From: Hydractinia symbiolongicarpus
Lineage: Eukaryota; Cnidaria; Hydrozoa; Anthoathecata; Hydractiniidae
Direction of reading: 5' to 3'
DNA length: 64,000 nucleotides
Assembly: GCF_029227915.1 (NCBI RefSeq)
Contig: NC_079883.1
Span: 23,064,001-23,128,000 of the forward strand
Within the stretch, counting starts at the first letter, position 1. Each line of letters opens with the position of its first letter. Shown in pieces: positions 12,171 through 24,300 of the stretch. A program made the position numbers and the translations under genes. The notes under the pieces are model-generated. The model saw only the letters and a list, made by a program, of their open reading frames with translations. It did not search any database and was not told the DNA's origin.

Positions 12171-12362
12171 TGTTAGCGCCCCTTAAATCTGAAAATTACG
12201 TACGTCATCTGGTGAAGGACTGAATCTAGCAGAGAAATTATTCGCGGGAAATGGGATTGATCACCAGTTTCGTTTTCTCAGTTCAGGAGCGTTTTGATAA
12301 GGTATCCAAATAAAAGATTGAAGATGCATATATCTAGTTATGATTTTTAACCTGTTATTTTT

Positions 12363-15300
12363 ATGGCAAGTAAGAAGCTCTCAAGAATTAAGCAGCTTGC
12401 CACTGAGCAGTCAGCTTTTCTTAATAGATGTGGAATATCAACGTGCAAGGTAGGAGAAACAATCAGTTATGATATCTGCACTTACTGCATAACTTTATGG
12501 ATGACTATACACCATATAGCTTCAGCCAACCTTGGCAAAATAGGCAGTAAAAATGGAAACAGTATCCATGTTGAGAAACAGTTTCCTAATATACAGAAAC
12601 AAGTTTCGGTTTTTCTGTTTTCTGCAAAAGCGACTGTATGTACCTTGGATTTCCGTATTTAAAATCTTTAATCAATAGGCAGCCCAACTAATAATCTTAA
12701 AAATATTATATAAAACCTGGGTGTAATTCAGGGGTTCCCTTGCTAATAGTCCTGTTTATTTAGCCTGTCTCAAAGCTATTTAGCTAGCTCCCTGCAAAGA
12801 ATTTTCTCATTATCCAGTGCCGGCATGGAAAATAGACAGAAATAAAACTGGTTTCTAAATATGGAGATTGTTTCTCTTTAGAGGGTTTTACCATACGGGA
12901 ATTACTCATAAAGCTTATTTTATGATTTTTATGTATAAACGATTACTTACCGACTTGCCCCTCTGGTTGTTCTAAAAATCTGTGGCAAAGATCACATGTG
13001 TTAAGGCTTAATTGTTAAAGTTATCTCTCAAAATATGGTGAAATAGGCTGTTTAAAGATAATTCTAGCAAACTCCTTTATGAGATAATTATTTTAACTTT
13101 CCACGCTATTGCCTTGAACATATATCAACCCCAACTCAAATCGCAAAAAATTAATTCCTATAAACATTGAAAAAAAGAACAGGTACAACAGGTCTCAAAT
13201 CGTTTATTTAAATTCTATTTAAAACGGTGTCCTTTGAACTGAGATGCAAAGTTCACTGGATATGCACAGATATGCAGCACACTTGCATTTGTTTACATTT
13301 TTCAAAAAGTATTCAAATACCTATTCCTTATAGGCTAAGGTCTAAATTGCTTCTAAATTTAATATATAGACCAAGCAATAACGCACTGTCACACAATTTT
13401 TAACTAAAAAAATTGCTAATTATGATTTTTAACTAGCTATAAATATGTAGGATTTATGAATCCAAAGGGTTTGAGTGACTCCAATTTAATTAGTTGTTAT
13501 ACGGGCAAGAATGTATGGTCGGAACAACAACAAAAAAATTAACAAAAAATAACAAGGGAGGAGGGTGTTACAACAACAATTTTTTTTATGTATTCTCGCA
13601 TAACACACGCAGTTTATATTTTTTAGTAGCAAATGAAAAATAAAATAGTTCTCAAGGTGAAAAAATAATAATACTTGCATGCTCAAAAACTTGTTTTCAA
13701 AAGTTATGCAGCGAGAATTTTTCTTGTGTTGTTGTGAAAGTTATACAGCAAGAATTATTCCTGTGCTGTTTTGAAAGTTGTACAGCAAGTTGTAATTGGG
13801 CTGCTTCGAAACTTATACAGGAAGTTATTCTTCTACTTTAAAATAATAAAACAAACAATTTTAATGTTCTTTTAATGTTTTTTTGCACAGTTTTATAGGA
13901 AAATCTAAGTTTAAGTACAAATTATTTTATTGGTTACAAATTATTTTATTGGTTTAGTTGACATTATATAAAGTCTTGCAGCGGTAAAATCATATAATAT
14001 TCATAACAGAGGAGGGTGTTACGACAAGTGTATTCTATAGAACTTTAAAATAGGCTCTTTTTTTGTCGCTGTTTTTACTACAGAGACTAGTAAAGCACGG
14101 CAGGATACCAGTCTAGTGTAGCGGTATGTGAATTATTCGTTTTTGAGTGTTATAGCAGACTACTCTGTTGCACAAGGTACAAAAACCTATTATTTTTACA
14201 AATTTATCATTTTGTATTATTCCTTTATGTTCAGTTGGTTCTGCTAGTACCAAGCTGCAACGGTCGTTTGTTATGGACATGTACAAAAATGTCATATTGA
14301 AGAAGAACTACTTTGTTCATCACTAACATACTTCCAAGCAGTGTACGGGATTCGATCCGCTGTCCCCAAAACTGTGAGCTACAGACGAACCCACTACACT
14401 ACTTGCTGCAATTAATTAATTAAACAACTAATTCACGGTGAAAGCCTCACAGGATAACCTAGAGCCAAGACTGGCTGGCTTCAAAATTTCTGACTAAAAA
14501 TAGGTCAGGCCCACATAGGTGTGATTCTAGTCCACGGTAAAAGCCTCACATGATAACCTAGAGCCAAGACTGGCTAACACAGGTCAGGTCGACATAGGTT
14601 GATCCAATTTGCGCTATGAGAAAACAAGGCGGAATATTTCGATCTTCACATTCCTGGTAAATTCGACAGAATTTGATTTCGATCCTCTGCATTTTTTTAC
14701 TAGGTTGCGTGACAGGGTTGACCTAGTTTAATCCGCGCCTGAAAATGGCAAACTGATGCTCCACCCAACGAGTTCCCGATGGGCGTTTGTATTTCTAATA
14801 TGGTAGTGCCATAAAAAAGATTGCCGCTTAAATAGGCGCCATTGCAATTTCGCTCGTTTAAAGAGGTAATGAATATCAACAAGATCTTTTTGCACATGTA
14901 TTGTTGAAATCGGAAGCTTTAAAGGCATCTTGGATACCCAGTTCCAAGCAATGGCTCGGACACCACACTTGAACATATAGTGTTCACCAATATTGCCTTT
15001 CACCTTTTCGAAAAGAGAAAGATTTACTGCTGCACCATCAGAACATAGTCCGATTTCGTGCTCCGCTCTGTCAACGGAAAGTTCCAATTTTCTTATCGAA
15101 TTTTCTAGTGCTTGTTTCAGTCCTTCCGCATCTGCATCATGAGGTTGTTCCAGAGACATCAATGCAAATGTCACCTTGAAAAAAAAGAAGAAAAAAGAAT
15201 TGTAAATAAAAACTCAATAATAATACAAGAATTTAAAGACGGTGGAGTGCTCAATATACTACACTGCAATGTTATCACACCTGGTTCTATTTATAACATC

Positions 15301-18300
15301 AAAAGATCTTTTGTATTGTGATCCTATTAGGCAGCACATGTCGCTTTAAATAAAGTATTGTTACAAAACTAGTTAGGTAGGTGATAGGTTAGGTAGAAAG
15401 AAACTTATATTTTATGAATTATTAATTACGGTTAAAATAAGAGATTAATTTGCACATTTTTTCGTACTTTGTAAATGTAGTTCGTATAAAAGTAGTTGTT
15501 TTAAACTAGCTTAAAAAACGTTGAATTGACGATGAGCCAAGCTGAAACCAAACCATCGCGCTATCGCGATTGAAAAAATAGAACAGAAGAAAATCAAATC
15601 ATGAAAACTGTTAAATACCTGACAGGGCTTTTTTCAATAAAAACAGTTCTTTTTCATCCATTGTTTTTGCGGAACTACTTCTGTCGTTCATGACACTGTA
15701 TTATCAAATATCACCAGAATTCAGTGGCCCTGTTATTGTCTTCAATCGACTGCTTTTCGCCAAGCAATTCACCATTTCGATCCCAGGAGTGTGATACATA
15801 AAACCCTTTCCAAGCTCAACCTGATAAATCCGAATGTCTTATAAAAAAATAAATTATAAGATAAAGAAGAGACACCAAGGGTTAAAAAAAGACGATAAGT
15901 CAATTAGCGTTATTTCAACACCGTTTTGAATTTAATCAGAATAATATGAAAATATAATATAGACTTTATTCAAAATACTTCATACAAAAAAATAAGAGAA
16001 TTATCTTCTTTCAAGGTGTTATTACAAAATTGAGATAATTTTCCATAAAATGAAAAGGACTTTGCATTTACTGCAGTAAAATGAGCGATCTGCATTTTTT
16101 AAGTTAACTGAGTTTTCTGGAGTGAATTAAACAAATGAAATAAATGGCATTAATGTTGTTTGTTTGGGCGCTCCTGTTGGTCTTAATGACGATGAGGAGC
16201 AGCCATAACGTTCCTTTTCTATTTCAGTTTCTTTTTCTGAAAGTCGGATCACTGCCGATACATTGTCTTTGATAGCTTTTTAGCTACTCCCTTTTTGTTG
16301 CATTTTACGTCAGTGAGTTTTAAATATTCTCTGTATGTTTTGCAGAACAATAGTGTAACTTCGTTGTTAGAGTTTGTTTCAAACCCTAAACAAGAAAATT
16401 TCCAACCCTCAACAATTCTTTTGTTTTAATTTGCATGTCGCGTTTACCTCTTTGAGAAATAAATTGGATTTCAAGAACTAGAAAAAAGTTATTCATTTAT
16501 AAATATACTTGAACTCCTCCTGGGTGATTTTTTAATAAAAAAATTTAACTGATTTTTTTTGCCTCATTTATAGTCACAGGCTTTTCGAATGTATTATAAA
16601 TGCAGGAAACTTGATTCACACTGACAAAATACAGACGCTATACTGAGTTCTCTCCAAGAATCTTGTTACGTAGAAGTACCGCAGAATATCACAGAAATTT
16701 ACACTGGCTACATAATTTGGTCTTGATATGTAACTAATATTTTTTTTGTTTTTATTGTAGTTTTACATAATCTTTCCTGGCACCCTTCAATATTTTTTCA
16801 TTCTGTTTTATTGTTTTTTTTTTTTTTTGAAATTGCACAAAAAAATCCTAGTTACCGCAAAATACCAGTGTAGAAAATCTTATCTAATGGGCGAATAAAA
16901 GATGGAATGAATCTAAAATTGGGTATAGGGTTTCAGTATTGAATAATTTTCTTACTGCAAAAATATTTTTGAGTTAGGATAAATTTAGTTACCGAAATGC
17001 ACTACAAAATACCAGTGGTAGGTACCGCAAAATACCAGTTATTCTAAACGATTTTTTAGAAAGTAGGTTTATTGAAGCATTCCTGTGTTTAGGTTAAGTG
17101 ATTATATGATAGTTTTGCTATCATATTGTACCAAAATATAGTCTTCTTGAGGTTGGATATTGCAAGTAATTAGATTAGTTAATACAAAATGAAATCCCAC
17201 TGACATAATTCAGTGTTTTTTTGTGTGTGAAATAAGTTTTATCCTTTTATATCATAACATTAGGAAAGGTTTACATCCTCAAGTGCTTTTTTTATTTAGT
17301 AAGCATCCTTAGAGAGTTTATTTTAGTAAAAGTCTCCAGGAATTCTTTAATTAGTAGCATCTGAAAATAGCATCTCTTGAGACCCAGTGTTCCATCTATT
17401 TTAGAAATTTAGAACACTTAAGTCTCAAAATCATCATCATCATCATTCTCGGCTTAACGTCCGTTTTCCATGCTAGCATGGGTTGGACGGGGTATATTAA
17501 TAACCCTCTTCCTTAAATAGAACCATCTTAAAATAGCATCCTCTGAGACTTAATGTTCCATTTATTTTAAGAATTATTTATGCTATATAAAAGCACATGA
17601 AATTTAACTGTCAGAATGTTTTTTTGTTGTTAACTTGAGAAATTTAGTGATGAATACACCAAAAAAATTCACAATGCGTTTGAAAGCACCTTGGTCCAGT
17701 GAAAGTAGAAAAAGAAGACTACTTCTTTTCCAAACAACGTGGCAGAGGCAAAAATATCTTGTAAAAGAATATTATCTAGAGAGGAACAGTTGAAACAAGC
17801 TGTTAATTGGTGCAAGGAAAAAAATGTTGAGGATATTCAGCTATAAAATCAGGAATGGAAGAACTATTGATAAAAGACTTGATGGTGACGTAATTACTGG
17901 ACAGGAAAAACAATATTGTAACGAAGAAATGATAAGCTTAGACGTTTCGTCTTTATATACCAATGTCCCAGTAGAGGAAGCGATTAACTACTGCGATGAC
18001 ATGTTGTTTTCAGATATATACGAAAAGCCACCGGTATCAAAGGAAACGTTCATTCAACTAGCAAACATGTGCAGTGGTGATGTGTTGCTCCTAACACATG
18101 ATGGTTACTACAGACAAAAGGACGGATTAGCGATGGGAAGTCAGCCAGCTCTAAATATAGCTAATGGCTGGCTTAGCAAGTTCGACACACGTATAAAAAA
18201 CGACTCAAAGCTATACTCCTGTTACATAGATCTGAGATATATCAATAGATATCCTGAGAGATATCAATAGAGAACAAATTAATGACAAACTTATGGAAAT

Positions 18301-21300
18301 AAACAACTTTCATCCCAACCTAAAGTTTACCGTGGAAAGAGAACAAAAAGGCAGTATTCCATTACTGGACATGCGAATCATACACAAAGGCGAGAATTTA
18401 ACATCAACGTGGTATAGAAAAGCTAGTGACACAGGATTAACAATGAACTTCCATTCGCTAGCTCCCATAAAGTATAAACGTTCCGTAGTAACCGGTCTGG
18501 TGTATAGGATTCATTACGCATGTAGTACCTGGGAGAATTTTCATCAAAGTCAAAGTACCCTCCATCGTTTTACGAAGAAATTATAGAGAAGACCCTGGAA
18601 AAGATATACCGACCGAAACCAGCCACGGTAGATGAAAGTAACAACGATGAAGCAGAGAGAAAACTTGTTTTTCTTCAATATCGAGGGAAGGTGACGGAGA
18701 AATTTGAACGCTCGTTAAAACGCAGCCTATGCAAAGCGGTTTAGTGTGCAAAATAACATGTTCACGGTGTCTATCGTGTTATGTGGGGTAGACTACCTGA
18801 CATCTTCTAACCCATATCAAAGAGCATAAATATACTGCCGTGGGACGTCATTTCAAGACATGTAATGTGGAGCTATCAGTCAATCATGTAGAAATAATGA
18901 CAAAATCGATTAAGTCGGAATATCATTTAATGACACTGGAGACACTTTTCATTCGGGAAATAAAGCCTAAAATAAACACAAAGGACGAACTTAAAAGACG
19001 TGAATTAGTAATAAAAGTTTAATTATGACTTATCCCCCATGGGAGTTTTAATCATTTAATACCTTTTAACTTGTGTATAGTGTATGTAGGTAGATGTTGA
19101 TATGTGATGTGAATACTTTTTATTTAGCAGTTTTACTGTTTATATACTTTTACTTATAGCCTGATGATGAAGTAATACTTCGAAATATATTGCTAAAATA
19201 AACATATTACATTGTTGTCTTGCATACTATGTTCCTTAAAGAAGTAGTTCAGAACATCAGAAATTTGTTGATTTCTACAACGGAACATGGTAGTCAAGAT
19301 CATAATCACTCCTTGCAGCATACAAATTTTTTGACCGGTATCTTACAGAAAAGGACATCCAGCGCCCAGTTGTTGTGATAAGTGATGGTCATTCGTCTAG
19401 ATTTGATTACAATGTTCTCCAGTTTCTACGTGAAAAGAAAGCATTTAAAAGTTGCAAAGAAGTATGTGTTTGTCATCAGAAGAAATGCATGGCAGCAAGT
19501 TTAAAGAAATGCTCATCATGCCATGACATTCTAAAATCAATTTGCAGCAAGGCCAGTTGTAGAGAAACTGATGGTCGATCACCTGTAATGATTTTGGCTG
19601 GACCTGTGACAAAAAGACGTGTAAGACTACACACTAAATTTGTTCTGAGAGTGAAGATGACACAGATAATAACGAATCCGAAGAAGAGGATGAGACAGAT
19701 CAGTCAGAGTCTGATAGTAGTGAGAATGAAAAGCAGGAGGAAAATGTTATAGAAAGTGTGCAGAAAACCTGGAAATTCCTTAGCACTCCCAATAAAGAAA
19801 GCGATGTTGTAGGGAAATGGTATGGGGTGAGTTATCAAGGCAAGCGAAAAGAAGTATTATACATCGCACAGCTTATGCAAGGATTTCTTGTGGATGAGAA
19901 TGGGCCAGTTGATACTCTGTTGATGAGATGCCTGAAGCCTAAAGTTGGATCTGGAGGTGTGTTGGAAGATACACCTGCTCATCTTCCTCCCGACAAGTCC
20001 TATTTCCAGTTATGCGACGTAATATCTGGACCTCTTAATGTCATTCCACTGAAAGGTTCTGTTAAATTTAGCGTTTCAGAGTATAGCGAAGTCGTACATG
20101 CATTCGAAGTTTTGCGGAAGTTAGACAGAAAAAACCTGATTTAGATACTTTGCAGAGACTATTTGTGTTGTTGTTAACTATATTATTATTATTATTAGTT
20201 CTAGTATGTAAAAGTTCTTTGAGAAAAGTTGTAGACCAAATTTAGAAAAATCTTAGATTTGAGTACTGGAGAATACCGGTGGCTTGGAACCCTTTTTTCA
20301 CCAAGTATACCTCCAAAAGATGTTCTGTGTTTGTTATCAAGTTAATTTCTTGGTAATACTTATATGATTATGCAACAAAAAACATGCTACATTGGAGACT
20401 TATATTCAAGTGTACTCAAAATAGAGAGGGTCTTAACAAAATTAACATATTTTTTTAAAACAAATTTCTATGGAAAGTGAAGATAGTTTTTTGTAAAAAT
20501 AAAAATAAACACTTTTATTGTTATAAATCACGCAAATCATTTGTTCGAGGAATAGATTAAAGCCATGGGGCAACAATCAACATTTTACAGATGCACGCAA
20601 CAAATGTTGTTGCAGTTAAAAATAATTGTTTTCTTTATCTTTCAGAATTAATATTGAAAAATACCTCAATTCTTATTGTAAACTTCTCAAGTGCACTTTA
20701 ACATGAAAAATGTGTAGGATTCACGTCCACAGAACAATATAGCACCCATCACGTTTAGTTCACATTCTTGATTATTTACAACAATTTGCTAGGGTCTGAT
20801 ATAAGCCAAAAGTTGTTAGAAACATAGATAGATATAGCTAGTGGAAATGAAACAATGTCCTTTGCAGGCCTGAAAATTAAATAAAAAACAGAAATTATTA
20901 AAGAAATAATTTTTGAAATTAGTAATTACTAAACAAGATACTTTTCACAAATTGCACATCAATTTGATATTTTCATTGAAAGGAGAGATATGTCTATTTG
21001 TATAGATGACTATGTAACAAATTTCATTTTAGGATGTCCTGACCAAGAGTTTGGTGGACTTAATGAACATCAATTATAGCCATACACAATCTCTGGAATT
21101 ATTGAAAGTAGTCAGTAGAGTGGTATCACCAATTCCTGTAACTGTGAGTTGCGTTAGTCTGAAGCCTTTTGTTAGCTGGATTTTTATGTTCTATTATTCC
21201 TACTAGTAACAATAATTGCAATACAAAAAGAAATCATGTTTCTCTTATTGCATATTGTTGTGATTTTATTCTTTTCATCACAACAACTCTAGTTTCTTTA

Positions 21301-24300
21301 AGCAACAAAAACATAGTCATTCACACTTTTTTTTAGGCTTTTCAATTGATGAAGAAACATAAATTTCTCACAACTTCACTTTCTAAGCTTGATGATGTTT
21401 TGCATGGAGGTTTACCTGCTGGTACGATAACTGAGGTATGTCTTAATAGATAGTATGCCATCATATGATAAAGATTTCAACATGCTGATGTCAGTGGACT
21501 CCCTTAATAAAACAATTAAAATCGTCTTATGATTTTAAGCGAAAATTAAAAATTTAAAACTGGAGTATACAAACAAGAAACAGAACAGTAAGAATAAAAT
21601 TTTTGTTAATGTACATGACACAAAAACAGGGATGCATCATTATCAACGTAGTTTATATAACTTTACATATGGTATCTATTTATGATAAACAAAGTTTAAG
21701 AAATAAATTAATGCTAGCTCCAAAGTTTTGAAATCTCTTTTTAGGTTGCTTGCTAACTGTGTAAATTTTACATGTTTGGTCACTTTAGGAAGTTACCTGG
21801 TGATACAGAAATGCAGTATATTATGCAGCATAATACTTTCATAATACCAAACAATTGTAAATGGTTTGTTCAGGCTACATCAAATTTCCCTTGAGTTAGT
21901 TTAGCTGCTGTGATCTGATGGGCTAATTTCAATCGTCTGATTATTTTTTCAATAATCCTAAAAATAATTGTGATCATTACCTGTCAATGACAGCTGTAGT
22001 TGTGGAAATGTAGCCTAGAATAAACTTGCTTGTTTATATTCATAAAATTATAAGGATGTTAGACTTTTGCAGTATTCCATGGTAAAGCTCCAAAAAGTAC
22101 CTTGTCAGGTAGCCAGCCAGCTATATATATGTGCACTATATGTTTTGAAATGCTTTAGGAAGTTAACAGTTGACACAGGAAGTTTTACTAATGAGTGAAA
22201 AGTTCTATGGATCTACCATACATTTATGTTTATTTTTCTTATTTATAGAGGTATGGCTTGTTAAATTAATCTGTTTGTGTCAACGATTTTGTTTTCTAGG
22301 GCGCAGGATTCCGCCCAAAAAATAACAGGTTAAAATACACATTTTTTTTAAAAAAACGCAACTTCATTTTTTCATTTTAGTCTCACTAGCAAAATGTTTA
22401 ACTTTTACGTGATAATACTAAGGTAAGCTTGCATAAGGCATGAAATGACCTCATTACGGCATAATATCTTAAATCACACTGAACTTTTTCTTGTCCACAT
22501 GGAGTTTTAACATTACTTTCGCCATATCTTTATGCACATGTGCATTGTTTTTATTTCATGTACAAAGGTTTACATGACATGATCTGAAATCTCATGTCTG
22601 TCTGTCACGCTGGTATAATTTGTGTGCCGGTATAATTTTCATTTCGCCTTAAAACATATTACCCGAATAATCACTTCATCATTGACAGAAATGATTTCAT
22701 ACTGGCTCAAATTTGTGAGATTATTTACGTCATTACGTTATTATATTCTTATTTGTCATTTGTTTAGCAGTTGCTTGAGTTTTTACTCAAAACTCAGTCT
22801 CAATCGTACTTGCTTTTAAAAAATTACTGAATACAAATGTCTAAATTCTGATTAAAAAAGTCTGAATGCTAAATGATAAAGTCTGTTGAATGAATAAATC
22901 AGAATGCTGAATAAAAAATAAATTTATTTATTTATCATTTATTCGGCTTCCATGAGATACAATGGTTCTTCTGCTTAAATTAATAATGTATATAAAAATA
23001 AAGAATATGAGAGATTCAGCTAAAAAGTACTAAAAAGAGCTAATAAAGAAATAAATTTAAAATAAGAAAAACTACTTGAAGAATTCCAGAAAGTGCTTTA
23101 TCAAAATAATATGATCTTGCATCGATGCAGAATTTGATAAAATCTTCTTTCTTTCGATTCAAAAAACGCTTAGAATTTTTTATCAATATTGAAGTAGTAT
23201 ATAGCACAATATTCTGAAAACAATGTGTGAATAAAAGTCGCAACATAATAAGCGACAAAAATCTTTTTCATTATTGTTGAAGTTTTGTTTGCGTCTAGAT
23301 TGCTGGACCACCTGGCTGTGGGAAGACACAATTTTGCATTATGATGAGTGCAGTTACTGCTTTGCAAAGTGGATCAAATGTTGTGTATATAGACACTGAA
23401 AACGCTTTCACTGCAAAAAGGTAATTTACATCTTATATAGAAACATGGTTAGCCAGTGTGTGAGTAAATTCACCAGTGTTTTTCAATTTTTTAATTCATG
23501 AAAATCATTGTTATGATGTCCATTATATTATTAAAGTTAGTGAAGTGGTTGCATTGCACTCACCACTCATCTTTGAGGTTAAGTAATTTTGAAACAGATG
23601 AAAATAACTGACATCTCTTCCTGCATGGATGACTAAGGGGCTACATGGCACCTAAATTGCACCAATCCCTGAAGACAGAGTCAAGCAAGACATTTTGGAA
23701 GCGACTTCAATCAAAAATGTGTCTATATTATAATACTTGCTGTCTATCTTTGAGCCAGTTCTAAAGACCGGGTGTTTTGTACGCATTATTTTCATTGGCA
23801 CTGCAGATCTTTATTGTTTCTTTTAGAGTTTTTTAAACTTTTTAGATTTTTAGAAATAGTGAAGATCAAAGTGGGTCCTGTTAACCATGATCAAATTGCT
23901 TTGGACATAGCGTCCAAAGTTATTGTATATTTGGAATCAACTTGTGAGTCTCTTCTTGAAAGGTGATTATTGATTCTATTTTTAGTATTTTTCAGTCGGT
24001 TATGTAATTCAGTAAAATTTAGCAAAGATATGATGTGGCTAGGAAGAGAGTAAAGATTTGCAGGAATTTTATCATTGTCATTTTCATTATTTGTTACTGC
24101 TTTTTTTTTCTGTTTTATGTATTTGTTTTTCAAACAGATTAAATATATTGGAAGATGTCATCATTAATAAGAAAGTAGATCTTATTATATTGGATTCAGT
24201 AGCCTCACTAGCACGCAAGGAATTTGGCCACCAAGCTGTTTTAACGGATAGGAATGAAATGTTGATGCGACAAGCTGCAAAATTAAAGTAAATAACCTTT

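Larger units (their letters stand above)
7393..12362. other. Divergent intergenic region between AHSA1 and RAD51B
   Basis: No convincing coding exon on either strand. It holds a G-tract stretch at 7528-7560 (runs of 10, 4 and 5 G), one palindromic foldback element and several members of a small MITE family, listed separately. Part of the left end should be the AHSA1 promoter and part of the right end the RAD51B promoter, but no TATA box was recognised for either. Confidence 0.6.
12450..21032. other. RAD51B intron 1, rich in transposon relics
   Basis: An 8.6-kb intron holding a tandem repeat, tRNA-like fragments, a hAT-type relic, a Penelope-like relic and a DDE-transposase relic, listed separately. 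Two short stretches around 16855 and 17030 repeat CCGCAAAATACCAGT; their origin is unknown. Confidence 0.7.

Noticed and set aside
14340..14406. Functional tRNA gene on the minus strand
   Set aside because: Boxes A and B are present but the cloverleaf stems do not pair; SINE head is more likely.
16850..17045. Repeated CCGCAAAATACCAGT as transposon ends paired with ATACCGGTGG at 20272
   Set aside because: The orientation and extent of similarity do not support a terminal inverted repeat pair.
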